DNA from: Flavobacteriaceae bacterium | GTDB lineage: Bacteria > Bacteroidota > Bacteroidia > Flavobacteriales > Flavobacteriaceae | DNA: 64,000 nt | NCBI GenBank assembly: GCA_013373385.1 | Contig: JABXHX010000011.1 | Coordinates: forward strand, 1 to 64,000 | Direction: 5' to 3' | Shown: positions 42,809 through 50,712 of the stretch, piece after piece | Layout: each line of letters starts with the position of its first letter | How positions within the stretch are numbered: the first letter of the stretch is position 1 | The notes under the pieces: generated by a model | What the model was told of the DNA's origin: nothing | Seen by the model: the letters and a program-made list of their open reading frames with translations, nothing else | The model's database searches: none | Translations under genes and position numbers: made by a program

Positions 42809-43258
42809 ATGACTTTAAAACAAGAACTTTATAATTTGTGTGATGCTTTTGTAAAGCAACGATTACAAACCATACAACACACCATTTTTTCAAACCAAAA
42901 AGCTCTGCAATCAGAAACAAAAAGCTCTGCAGGAGACAAACATGAAACAGGTAGAGCCATGTTGCAATTAGAAATGGAAAAAGCAGGGCAACAATTGCAA
43001 AGTATTCAGTTTATGAAAGAAACCTTGGCGAGAATAAACCCAACACAAACCAATAATATTGTAAGCTTAGGAAGTATTGTTTACACATCACAAGCCACTT
43101 ATTTTTTAAGTATTAGCGCAGGGCAACTAGTAGTCGCCAACAAGCCCTATTTTGCGGTTTCGGTTTCTTCTCCGATAGGAAAATTATTGCTAGGTAAAAG
43201 AGAAAAAGATACCTTTGTTTTTAACGGGAAACAGCTAGTGATTGAAAATCTTTTGTAA
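42809..43258 (+). CDS. GreA/GreB-like C-terminal domain protein
   Basis: A 149-residue protein whose first 85 residues are helical and coiled-coil-like (LEMEKAGQQLQSIQFMKETL) and whose last 60 residues match the FKBP-like C-terminal domain of the GreA/GreB elongation factors (SLGSIVYT, then SSPIGKLLLGKREKDTFVF). The Gre N-terminal coiled-coil tip with its paired acidic residues is not seen, so transcript cleavage activity is doubtful. Such proteins are sometimes mislabelled 3-oxoacyl-ACP synthase in this phylum. It stands alone. Confidence 0.7.
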   Translation: MTLKQELYNLCDAFVKQRLQTIQHTIFSNQKALQSETKSSAGDKHETGRAMLQLEMEKAGQQLQSIQFMKETLARINPTQTNNIVSLGSIVYTSQATYFLSISAGQLVVANKPYFAVSVSSPIGKLLLGKREKDTFVFNGKQLVIENLL

Positions 43259-43265
43259 GGTTTCG

Positions 43266-43353
43266 ACAACGTGTTTGTGTATGATTTCGTTGCGTGAAAA
43301 TCCGCGAGGACTTTTCTTTCGGAAAGTCAGAAGTAATGAACTATAGCCGTTGT
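43266..43353. repeat. attC-like imperfect palindrome downstream of an ORFan gene
   Basis: ACAACG (43266-43271) and CGTTGT (43348-43353) form an outer stem across 76 bases. Inside are GATTT with AAATC (43283 and 43298) and GACTTT with AAAGTC (43309 and 43323). The layout resembles the long folded sites that follow ORFan genes in Bacteroidota and, more loosely, integron attC sites. The stop codon of the gene overlaps its right end. Confidence 0.4.
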
Positions 43354-43778
43354 TATGTGTTAGCTTTTATTATCGCTTTTAGTTTGTTTTCGTAATTCAG
43401 GTTTTCAAAGAAACTGAATTGTCTCTCGAATAAATATCCGTTTGCAATAAAGTCCATTTCATATTCAGCCGTTTTTAAATTTAATTCCATTTGGTCAATT
43501 GTATATTCACTAATTAAAATTTTGAAATATCGAGCGTATAATTTCGAAACTCCGAGTTTTAATAAAATCCACATTGGCGAAAGAAAAAATGGGTCAATCG
43601 TTTCTTTTCCTCTTGTGATTGTAATTCTGATTATACTTTCCTTAGGGATTGGAATTGCAGTCAGTTTATTCGAATAATTCGCACGTAATAAAATTCCGCT
43701 TGTCCGCTTTTCAAAGTTACATTTTGAATGGAGTTTCAGATTTTCAGATTCAGGATTTTTAGCTTTAAATGACTTCAA
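43353..43778 (-). CDS. ORFan protein with unclear start
   Basis: A protein of 141 residues from the TTG at 43778; I recognise no family. It is polar with a central RITITRGKETIDPFFLSPM stretch and no signal peptide. The frame remains open 27 codons further upstream, to a TAA at 43860-43862, with plausible sequence (KQIGKPAEIDFRKPKATGS) but no ATG, GTG or TTG before 43778. The natural start may have been lost, perhaps ATG to ATA near 43847-43853. The bases here are richer in G and C than the neighbours. An attC-like palindrome follows the gene. Confidence 0.5.
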   Translation of the reverse strand: MKSFKAKNPESENLKLHSKCNFEKRTSGILLRANYSNKLTAIPIPKESIIRITITRGKETIDPFFLSPMWILLKLGVSKLYARYFKILISEYTIDQMELNLKTAEYEMDFIANGYLFERQFSFFENLNYENKLKAIIKANT

Positions 43779-43993
43779 ATAAAATCCAGTACTTCCGGTT
43801 GCTTTCGGTTTTCGAAAGTCAATTTCGGCTGGCTTTCCAATCTGTTTTATTATTGTTTGTTAGGTCATTAAATTCTAATACGTGTGTTTTTTACAGCTTG
43901 CACATAATGCGTTTTTGATATAAATCCGTTTTAATGATTTATATCAGCAGTTATCAAAAGGTAGTTAAAAAAGAATTTAAAATCAAACTAAAT

Positions 43994-44920
43994 TTAGTTG
44001 GTAAATTTTAAAAATACTTTAGTGTCTTTTTTTATTTTTTCTGTATGATTAAAAAACACTTTCTGTCCGTTGAGGGCAGCTTCAATCAACCAATAAGAGC
44101 CTTTAAAATAAGAAGTATAAACCGTTGCTTGTAGGGTAGCATGTTCTACAACTTTTAATTGATGCGGATAACATAAAAAGGTTTCCTTGTTTAGGGTAAT
44201 TTCATTGACATCATCAAACAATGCAGCTATATATTTTTGTGTGGGGTTGTTGTAGATGTTTTGTGGAGTATCATTAGCAATCACTTCATGATGTTGGAGA
44301 ACAATTAATTTATCTGCAAAAGCAAGCGCATCGTGCCCATCGTGTGTAGCAACAATACAAGCAATATTTTTTTCTTTTAAATAAGCAAAGAGCTTTCTTT
44401 GTAAAGAGTTCTTTTTAAAATTATCAACTTGACTAAACGGCTCGTCAAGCAAAATCAACTCAGGTTCTTTTGCCAAAGCGCGGGCAATCGCAACACGCTG
44501 TTGCTGTCCGCCACTTAAATTCTGAACCTTTACGTTTGCAAACTCCGACATTTCAATTACCTCAAGTAATTCTTCCGTTCTTTTTTGCGCTTCTTTAGGA
44601 TAAAAACGAGATAAAAACTTTTGAATGTTTTCGCTTACCGAAATAAAAGGCATTAAGTCAAAATCTTGCGCTACATATTTAAAAAACTCCATACCAGGAA
44701 CCAAATGATGTTTGGGTCCTAAAATTTCTAGATCATTCCAAAATAAGGAACCTTTGTTTAAATCTAACAATCCGTAAATAGCTTTAAGCAAAGTAGATTT
44801 TCCGCAGCCACTTTCTCCCATCACACATAAAAGAGCTCCTTTTTGTAAAGAAAAGTCAATATTTTTTAAAACAGGGACGTCCTTTGTGTACTCAAAAGAA
44901 ATGGTATTTACGTGTAGCAT
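43994..44920 (-). CDS. Orphan ABC transporter ATP-binding protein
   Basis: A 308-residue cytoplasmic ATPase. Walker A GESGCGKST begins at 35, the signature LSGGQQQR and Walker B LILLDEP are intact, and residues from about 235 form a TOBE-like C-terminal part as in MalK/PotA-type importers. No permease or binding-protein gene is adjacent, so the transporter it powers must be encoded elsewhere, or it serves another complex. It is divergent from the CYTH gene. Confidence 0.85.
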   Translation of the reverse strand: MLHVNTISFEYTKDVPVLKNIDFSLQKGALLCVMGESGCGKSTLLKAIYGLLDLNKGSLFWNDLEILGPKHHLVPGMEFFKYVAQDFDLMPFISVSENIQKFLSRFYPKEAQKRTEELLEVIEMSEFANVKVQNLSGGQQQRVAIARALAKEPELILLDEPFSQVDNFKKNSLQRKLFAYLKEKNIACIVATHDGHDALAFADKLIVLQHHEVIANDTPQNIYNNPTQKYIAALFDDVNEITLNKETFLCYPHQLKVVEHATLQATVYTSYFKGSYWLIEAALNGQKVFFNHTEKIKKDTKVFLKFTN

Positions 44921-44961
44921 TTTTGTTGACTTTTAAAAATGTAATATTAGCTATAAATAAA

Positions 44962-44969
44962 TACATTTG
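44962..44969 (+). promoter_or_regulatory. -7 element of the CYTH gene
   Basis: TACATTTG matches TAnnTTTG, 20 bases upstream of the ATG at 44990. Confidence 0.5.
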
Positions 44970-44989
44970 TAATAACTTATTCATAAAAA

Positions 44990-45460
44990 ATGGGACAAGA
45001 AATTGAACGAAAATTTTTGGTAAAGAACACAAGTTTTAAAGAAGAAGCATTTAAAAAATCAAAAATAGTACAAGGATTTTTATCAACCGTTCCAGAAAGA
45101 ACTGTACGCGTTAGAACTATAGAAAACAAAGGTTTTCTAACAATTAAAGGTATAGGAAACTCAACCGGTGTTTCTCGTTTTGAATGGGAAAAAGAAATCT
45201 CGATTACTGAAGCAAACGATTTGTTAAAAATTTGCGAACCTGGAGTTATCGATAAAACAAGATACTTTATTAAAGTTGGTGCGCACATTTTTGAAGTTGA
45301 TGTGTTTGATGGAGAAAACAAAGGGTTGATTGTTGCAGAAATAGAACTCAGTTCAGAAGACGAACTATTTACAAAACCTTCTTGGTTAGCAGAAGAGGTA
45401 ACAGGGCAAGTAAAGTATTACAATGCAAGCCTAAAGAAAAAGCCGTTTACAAAATGGTAA
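44990..45460 (+). CDS. CYTH domain protein (triphosphate tunnel metalloenzyme)
   Basis: A 156-residue member of the CYTH superfamily, whose tunnel-shaped barrel binds triphosphates; bacterial members hydrolyse inorganic triphosphate or, rarely, make cyclic AMP. The signature ExExK is EIERK at 4-8, and VRVRTIENKGFLTIKG and EVDVFDGENKGLIVAEIEL carry the rest of the charged tunnel residues. It is rightward between the divergent ABC gene and thioredoxin, which has its own promoter. Confidence 0.9.
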   Translation: MGQEIERKFLVKNTSFKEEAFKKSKIVQGFLSTVPERTVRVRTIENKGFLTIKGIGNSTGVSRFEWEKEISITEANDLLKICEPGVIDKTRYFIKVGAHIFEVDVFDGENKGLIVAEIELSSEDELFTKPSWLAEEVTGQVKYYNASLKKKPFTKW

Positions 45461-45498
45461 AAAATAAGCAAATGTAAGATGCGTACAGTATTTACGTC

Positions 45499-45506
45499 TA
45501 CCTTTG
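45499..45506 (+). promoter_or_regulatory. -7 element of the thioredoxin gene
   Basis: TACCTTTG matches TAnnTTTG. The TTG that would start the longer frame is inside it, so the ATG at 45522 is used. Confidence 0.6.
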
Positions 45507-45521
45507 TACAAATTTAAAGAA

Positions 45522-45881
45522 ATGACAGAAAATTTAACAAAAGCAAGTTTTTTAGAAAAGGTATTTAATTTCGAAGAACATAAAGAATGGAAGTTTGAAG
45601 GAAAGGTTCCAGCAATTATAGATTTTTATGCAGATTGGTGTGGTCCATGTAAAATGTTGTCGCCGATATTAGAACAGTTGAGCGAAGAATACGGAGAAAA
45701 AATCAGCATTTATAAAATAGATACAGAAGCAGAACAAGAATTGTCTGCGGCATTTGGTATTAGAAGTATTCCTTCTATGTTGTTTTGTCCTTTAGGAGAA
45801 GACCCACAAATGGCAAATGGAGCTTTGCCAAAACCACAAATAGAACAGATTATCAAAGACGTATTAAAAGTTGATAAATAA
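45522..45881 (+). CDS. trxA: Thioredoxin
   Basis: A disulfide reductase of 119 residues with the classic active site ADWCGPCKM, Cys40 and Cys43, and the cis-Pro loop RSIPSM. No signal peptide is present, so it is cytosolic. The length exceeds E. coli TrxA by about ten residues at the N terminus, as in other Bacteroidota. The trxA name is by likeness only, since several thioredoxins usually coexist. A terminator follows directly. Confidence 0.9.
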   Translation: MTENLTKASFLEKVFNFEEHKEWKFEGKVPAIIDFYADWCGPCKMLSPILEQLSEEYGEKISIYKIDTEAEQELSAAFGIRSIPSMLFCPLGEDPQMANGALPKPQIEQIIKDVLKVDK

Positions 45882-45882
45882 A

Positions 45883-45910
45883 AAAATCCCGAGTTTAACT
45901 TGGGATTTTT
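45883..45910 (+). terminator. Thioredoxin gene terminator
   Basis: AAAATCCC and GGGATTTT arms surround a smaller AGT-ACT stem, with a T run on the right and an A run on the left. Confidence 0.85.
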
Positions 45911-45922
45911 GTTTCAGCGTTT

Positions 45923-45978
45923 ATCATTCTGAACGAAGTGAAGAATCTAAAAAGAAGACTTTTCGACTACGCTCAAGT
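45923..45978. repeat. REP-like dispersed repeat remnant
   Basis: CATTCTGAACGAAGTGAAG and TTCGACTACGCTCAAG are the two halves of a repeat seen many times in Bacteroidota chromosomes, here separated by a short spacer. The first half is an imperfect palindrome. It occupies the gap between the thioredoxin and asd genes. Confidence 0.5.
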
Positions 45979-45984
45979 TAAAAT

Positions 45985-46992
45985 TTATATGGTGACTGAT
46001 TTTGCAATTAAATTGTTAGCCACTAAATATTCAGCAATTTGTATGGTGTTGGTAGCTGCGCCTTTACGTAAATTGTCAGAAACAATCCATAGATTTAACG
46101 TGTTTTCTTGAGATTCATCTCTACGGATTCTACCCACAAAAACTTCATCTTTATCGTGTGCGTATACAGGCATTGGGTAAAGGTTGTTTGCTATATCATC
46201 TTGTACCACAACTCCATCGGTTTCACCTAATAATTGACGCACTTCTGCCAAGTCAAAATCATTTTCAAATTGCACATTCACAGCTTCAGAGTGTCCGCCA
46301 GCTGTTGGAATCCTTACAGCAGTTGCTGTTACCGAAAAAGAAGTATCGCGTAAAATTTTCTTAGGTTCTTTTACCAATTTCATCTCTTCTTTGGTATAAC
46401 CATTTTCTAAAAAAACATCACAATGTGGTAAGGCATTTCTACCAATTGGGTGTGGATAGGCCATTTCTCCTTCTACTCCAGTTTCTTCATTCGCTAATTG
46501 TTGTACGGCTTTTACACCTGTACCAGAAACCGATTGATAGGTAGAAACAACCACACGTTTCATGGTGTATTTTTTGTGCAATGGTGCCAAAGCCATGACC
46601 AACTGAATGGTAGAGCAATTTGGATTGGCAATAATTTTATCATCGGCAGTTAATACATCTCCGTTTATTTCTGGAACAACCAATTTTTTTGTAGGATCCA
46701 TTCTCCAAGCAGAAGAATTATCAATTACAGTGGTACCAACTTCAGCAAATTTTGGTGCCCATTCTAAAGAAGTATCTCCCCCAGCAGAGAACAACGCAAT
46801 GTCTGGTTTCATACTTACAGCGGTAGACAAATTCACAACCGCATAATCATTACCATTATATGTTATTAATTTTCCAACAGAACGTTCTGATGCAACAGGA
46901 ATCAATTCTGTTACCGGAAAATTTCTTTCTGCCAATACTTTTAGCATTACATTTCCTACCATTCCGGTAGCGCCCACAACAGCTACTCTCAT
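45985..46992 (-). CDS. asd: Aspartate-semialdehyde dehydrogenase
   Basis: Second step of the aspartate pathway, feeding lysine, threonine, methionine and diaminopimelate synthesis. From ATG 46992 it has 335 residues with MRVAVVGATGMVG binding NADP and the nucleophile Cys126 in IANPNCSTIQ. A frame extending to 47034 is rejected because a promoter element, AACCTTTG at 47022-47029 on this strand, lies downstream of that start. It converges with the thioredoxin gene; lysC is 14 kb away. Confidence 0.96.
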   Translation of the reverse strand: MRVAVVGATGMVGNVMLKVLAERNFPVTELIPVASERSVGKLITYNGNDYAVVNLSTAVSMKPDIALFSAGGDTSLEWAPKFAEVGTTVIDNSSAWRMDPTKKLVVPEINGDVLTADDKIIANPNCSTIQLVMALAPLHKKYTMKRVVVSTYQSVSGTGVKAVQQLANEETGVEGEMAYPHPIGRNALPHCDVFLENGYTKEEMKLVKEPKKILRDTSFSVTATAVRIPTAGGHSEAVNVQFENDFDLAEVRQLLGETDGVVVQDDIANNLYPMPVYAHDKDEVFVGRIRRDESQENTLNLWIVSDNLRKGAATNTIQIAEYLVANNLIAKSVTI

Positions 46993-47153
46993 GTTATTTT
47001 CTTTTAGTGTGTTAGAAAATGCAAAGGTTATCAATTTTATAAATATACCAACACATAATTGTTAAATAAGTTTCTTTTTTGTTGAATATTTATCTAAATC
47101 GCACCATATGTTAAGTATTAAACGCTTAAAGCGGTGGTTTTCTTAAAAAGTAG

Positions 47154-47161
47154 TAGTTTTG
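47154..47161 (+). promoter_or_regulatory. -7 element of the U32-ferredoxin operon
   Basis: TAGTTTTG matches TAnnTTTG, 41 bases upstream of the ATG at 47203. Confidence 0.5.
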
Positions 47162-47202
47162 CGCAATAATTATTCAGGCAAGAGAATTAAAAAAATAATA
47201 AG

Positions 47203-48450
47203 ATGCAGAAGATAGAATTAATGGCACCGGCAGGAAATTTTGAATCGCTACAAGCAGCATTAGACAACGGTTGTGATTCGGTGTATTTTGGGGTAGAGCA
47301 ATTAAATATGCGTGCAAGGGCATCAATCAATTTTACCTTAGATGATTTAGAAGAAATTTCTAAAAGATGTTCAGAAAAAAATGTTAGAACCTATTTAACA
47401 TTAAACACTATTGTATACGATCACGATTTATCGATTGTAAAAACACTGATTAAAAGAGCAAAAGAAGCCCATATTTCTGCTGTAATTGCAATGGATCAAG
47501 CAGTGATTGCCATGGCAAGAGCAGAAGGGATGGAAGTTCATATTTCTACACAAATCAATATTACCAATATAGAAACGGTAAAGTTTTATGCCATGTTTGC
47601 AGATACCGTAGTGTTGAGTAGAGAGTTGAGTTTACGTCAGGTTAAAAAAATTACAGAGCAGATAGAGAAAGAAGAAATCAAAGGACCTTCTGGTCGTTTG
47701 TTAGAAATTGAAATTTTTGGTCACGGAGCACTTTGTATGGCGGTTTCTGGGAAATGTTATATGAGTTTACACTCGCATAACTCATCAGCAAATAGAGGAG
47801 CATGTAAACAAAACTGCCGTAAAAAATATACGGTAATAGATCAAGAGTCTGGTTTTGAAATGGAGTTAGATAATGAATATATCATGTCTCCGAAAGATTT
47901 GTGTACCATAGATTTCTTAGATCAAGTAGCAGATGCCGGAATAAAAGTTTTAAAGATTGAAGGCCGTGGTAGAGCACCAGAATATGTTGCCAAAGTAATA
48001 AAATGTTATCGCAATGCGATAGACAGTTTAGCAAACGGAACTTATGATAAAGAAAAGGTGATAAGTTGGATGCAAGAATTAGAAAAAGTATACAATCGAG
48101 GTTTTTGGAATGGCTACTATTTAGGACAGAAGTTAGGAGAATGGAGTAAAGAACCTGGTTCACACGCAACTCAGAAAAAAGTGTACTTAGGTAAAGGCGT
48201 TCATTATTTTGATAAGGCGCAAATAGGTGAGTTTAAAATTGATGCATATGATGTTACTGTGGGGGATACTATTTTAATTACCGGACCAACAACAGGTGCT
48301 AAAGAAATGGAACTAAAAGAAATGTTTGTAAACGATGTTCCGGCAGAAAAAGCTACCAAAGGAGATGAGGTAACTATAAAATTAGATTTTAAGATACGTT
48401 CTTCAGATAAGTTATACAAAATAGTAAAAACAGAATTTGCTGTAAGCTAA
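47203..48450 (+). CDS. U32 family protein, TrhP-like tRNA hydroxylation candidate
   Basis: A 415-residue member of peptidase family U32, several of which are in fact RNA hydroxylases carrying an iron-sulfur cluster (TrhP for U34 of tRNA, RlhA for 23S rRNA). The start MAPAGNFESLQAALDNGCD is typical. Cluster ligands are readable as Cys178, Cys185, Cys201 and Cys205 in GHGALCMAVSGKC and ANRGACKQNC, with Cys234 nearby. The length is nearest TrhP. A ferredoxin gene overlaps its stop by one base, which would make sense for a redox enzyme. Assignment to TrhP rather than another U32 enzyme is inference. Confidence 0.82.
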   Translation: MQKIELMAPAGNFESLQAALDNGCDSVYFGVEQLNMRARASINFTLDDLEEISKRCSEKNVRTYLTLNTIVYDHDLSIVKTLIKRAKEAHISAVIAMDQAVIAMARAEGMEVHISTQINITNIETVKFYAMFADTVVLSRELSLRQVKKITEQIEKEEIKGPSGRLLEIEIFGHGALCMAVSGKCYMSLHSHNSSANRGACKQNCRKKYTVIDQESGFEMELDNEYIMSPKDLCTIDFLDQVADAGIKVLKIEGRGRAPEYVAKVIKCYRNAIDSLANGTYDKEKVISWMQELEKVYNRGFWNGYYLGQKLGEWSKEPGSHATQKKVYLGKGVHYFDKAQIGEFKIDAYDVTVGDTILITGPTTGAKEMELKEMFVNDVPAEKATKGDEVTIKLDFKIRSSDKLYKIVKTEFAVS

Positions 48451-48680
48451 TGGTTGTTGTTACCCTACAAAGAAACAAATGCATTGGTTGTAACTATTGT
48501 GTAGAATTGGCACCAGCTCAATTTCAGATGTCTAAAAAAGACGGAAAATCGGTTTTGTTGCATTCAAGCGAAAAGAAAGGCTTTTTTACCATCAAGTCTC
48601 ACGACGATACTATTTTTGAAGCATCTAACGAAGCTAAAAAAGCCTGTCCTGTTAATATTATTGAGGTTAAGCAGGTGTAA
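48450..48680 (+). CDS. Ferredoxin, single [4Fe-4S] type
   Basis: A 76-residue electron-transfer protein with one cluster motif: Cys11, Cys14 and Cys17 in KCIGCNYC, and Cys66 in KKACPVN. Its ATG shares the last A of the U32 stop codon, so the two are translationally coupled. I infer that it delivers electrons to, or helps to build, the U32 enzyme's cluster. The next 292 bases hold no gene. Confidence 0.88.
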   Translation: MVVVTLQRNKCIGCNYCVELAPAQFQMSKKDGKSVLLHSSEKKGFFTIKSHDDTIFEASNEAKKACPVNIIEVKQV

Positions 48681-48972
48681 TAAGTTTGTCTTTTTTATTA
48701 CATTAGAAGTAATTTTGTACGAATTCTAACTCAATCCAAACAAATTCTAAAGAAACGAACTTTTAGTTGTTTTCTTAAACTATTTTTAGTTTAAAAATCA
48801 ATAAAATTGTAGTTATAATTACTTTCGGTATCATATTTTCTCATTCTTACAGAATCCGTATATTTACAGATTAATCAATAGAATGTTGATTGATAAAAAT
48901 AAAATAAGAACCCAAAAAAAACACTATTTCAACAAAAGAGCAAATAGTTGTTTTTCAACAATATAAAAACGT

Positions 48973-50232
48973 ATGAGCTGTAGCAGTTGCTCAACCAATA
49001 AAAATGGCGTACCAAACGGCTGTAAAAGCAACGGTAATTGCGCTACCGGAACCTGTGGTAGTGGTAATAAATTAGCTGTTTTTGACTGGTTATCTAATAT
49101 GACTTTGCCCAGTGGCGAAGCTCCTTTTTCTATTTTTGAAGTCCGTTTTAAGAACGGTCGAAAGCACTTTTATAAGAACACAGAAAATCTAAGTCTGTCT
49201 ATGGGCGATGTTGTTGCTGTAGAAAGCTCTCCAGGACATGACGTAGGAATTGTTTCGTTAAGTGGTGAGCTGGTAAAAGTGCAAATGAGAAAAAAGAAAA
49301 TAGATGTAGAGAGTGATGATGTCAAAAAAATATACAGAAAAGCAAGTCAGAAAGATATTGATATTTGGCAATCTGTTAGAGAAAAAGAAACTGAAACACA
49401 ACGTAGAGGTAGAGAGATTATTAGCAGGTTAGGTTTAAAAATGAAGCTCTCGGATGTAGAATATCAAGGAGATGGAAACAAAGCAACGTTTTATTATACA
49501 GCAGACGAACGTGTAGACTTTAGACAATTAATTAGAGATTTAGCAAGTGCTTTTTCTATCCGTGTAGAAATGAAACAAGTTGGCTTACGTCAAGAAGCAG
49601 CACGTTTAGGCGGAGTAGGCTCTTGTGGTAGAGAGCTGTGTTGCTCTACTTGGTTAACAGACTTTAGAAAAGTTAATACAGCGGCGGCACGTTATCAGCA
49701 ATTATCATTAAATCCATTAAAATTAGCAGGTCAATGTGGAAAGTTAAAATGTTGTTTAAATTTTGAGTTAGATACCTATTTAGATGCGCTAAATGATTTT
49801 CCGAAACAAGAGACTGTTTTAAAAACCGAAAACGGCATTGCCGTTTTTGTAAAAATGGATATTTTTAAAAAGCAGCTTTGGTATACTTATAAAGACAACA
49901 GTTTTAAGTGGTACAAATTAAGTTTAGACCAAGTACAAGAAATTATTGAGCTGAATAAAAATAATGAAGAAGCTGCCCCGTTAGAAGATTACGAATCAGA
50001 AGGTACAGAAGCTGTAAAAGTTGATTTTGAAAATGTAGTTGGGCAAGATAGTTTAACACGTTTTGATACCCCGAAGCCAAGAAGAAACCAAAGGAGAAAT
50101 AGAAGAAAAAAGAAACCAAATCAGCAGCAAAAGTCGGTACAAAACAAAAGTAATAATCAAAAAGACCAACAAAAGCCAAGAAGAAATAACAGAAACAAAA
50201 GGCGTAACAAAAAGAATAATGAAAACAAATAG
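48973..50232 (+). CDS. ricT: RicT/YaaT-like PSP1 domain protein
   Basis: A 419-residue PSP1-domain protein. In Bacillus the homologous RicT works with RicA and RicF to stimulate RNase Y and carries iron-sulfur clusters. Here the N terminus is unusually Cys-rich (Cys3, Cys6, Cys17, Cys23, Cys28), and the PSP1 core has GVGSCGRELCCSTW and GQCGKLKCCLNFE. The last 50 residues are a disordered Arg/Asn/Lys tail. gldH overlaps its stop by 14 bases and PBP1A follows, the usual neighbourhood in Flavobacteriia. Whether this protein acts with RNase Y here is unknown. Confidence 0.88.
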   Translation: MSCSSCSTNKNGVPNGCKSNGNCATGTCGSGNKLAVFDWLSNMTLPSGEAPFSIFEVRFKNGRKHFYKNTENLSLSMGDVVAVESSPGHDVGIVSLSGELVKVQMRKKKIDVESDDVKKIYRKASQKDIDIWQSVREKETETQRRGREIISRLGLKMKLSDVEYQGDGNKATFYYTADERVDFRQLIRDLASAFSIRVEMKQVGLRQEAARLGGVGSCGRELCCSTWLTDFRKVNTAAARYQQLSLNPLKLAGQCGKLKCCLNFELDTYLDALNDFPKQETVLKTENGIAVFVKMDIFKKQLWYTYKDNSFKWYKLSLDQVQEIIELNKNNEEAAPLEDYESEGTEAVKVDFENVVGQDSLTRFDTPKPRRNQRRNRRKKKPNQQQKSVQNKSNNQKDQQKPRRNNRNKRRNKKNNENK

Positions 50233-50710
50233 CATTGGTTTATTATTGTTTATAGCTGTTTTTTTAGGATTCACCTCTTGTGATTCTAAAAGAGTATACG
50301 ATACTTATAAAACCTTAGACAACCAATCATGGAACTTAGATAAAAAAGTTCAGTTTTCTTTTAACATCAACGATACACTAACAAAAAACAACCTATTTAT
50401 TAATGTTAGAAATAACAATAAATACAACTTTAATAATTTGTTTTTAATAACAGAGCTAAATTTTCCGAATGGCAAGAAAATTGTTGACACCTTAGAGTAT
50501 CAAATGGCAGACAATTCTGGGAAGTTTTTAGGCAATGGTTTTACAGAAATTAAAGAAAGCAAATTGTTTTATAAAGAACATGTTGTTTTTCCAATATCTG
50601 GAGTATATACACTTGCAATTTCTCAAGCAATGAGAAAAAATAATCAAATAGATGGTATTCAAAACCTAGAAGGAATTACAGAAGTAGGATTTAGAATAGA
50701 AAAGAATTAA
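50219..50710 (+). CDS. gldH: Gliding motility lipoprotein GldH
   Basis: A 163-residue outer-membrane-directed lipoprotein required for gliding in Flavobacterium johnsoniae. The lipobox FTSC with Cys21 follows a normal signal peptide, and the mature part starts DSKRVYDTYKTL and has the NNLFINVRNNNKYNF and NLFLITELNFPNGKK tracts of the family. A frame begins 52 codons earlier, but it reads through ricT and is foreign, so I use ATG 50219. It overlaps ricT by 14 bases and PBP1A starts two bases after its stop. Presence suggests the organism glides or descends from gliders. Confidence 0.9.
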   Translation: MKTNSIGLLLFIAVFLGFTSCDSKRVYDTYKTLDNQSWNLDKKVQFSFNINDTLTKNNLFINVRNNNKYNFNNLFLITELNFPNGKKIVDTLEYQMADNSGKFLGNGFTEIKESKLFYKEHVVFPISGVYTLAISQAMRKNNQIDGIQNLEGITEVGFRIEKN

Positions 50711-50712
50711 GA

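Noticed and set aside
43799-43816. Short hairpin CTTTCG/CGAAAG beyond the ORFan
   Set aside because: It lies within the open extended frame and is readable as coding sequence; not needed as a separate element.
48681-48972. A riboswitch or small RNA in the gap before ricT
   Set aside because: Only a weak GTTG/CAAC hairpin near 48950 is seen; no known aptamer pattern.
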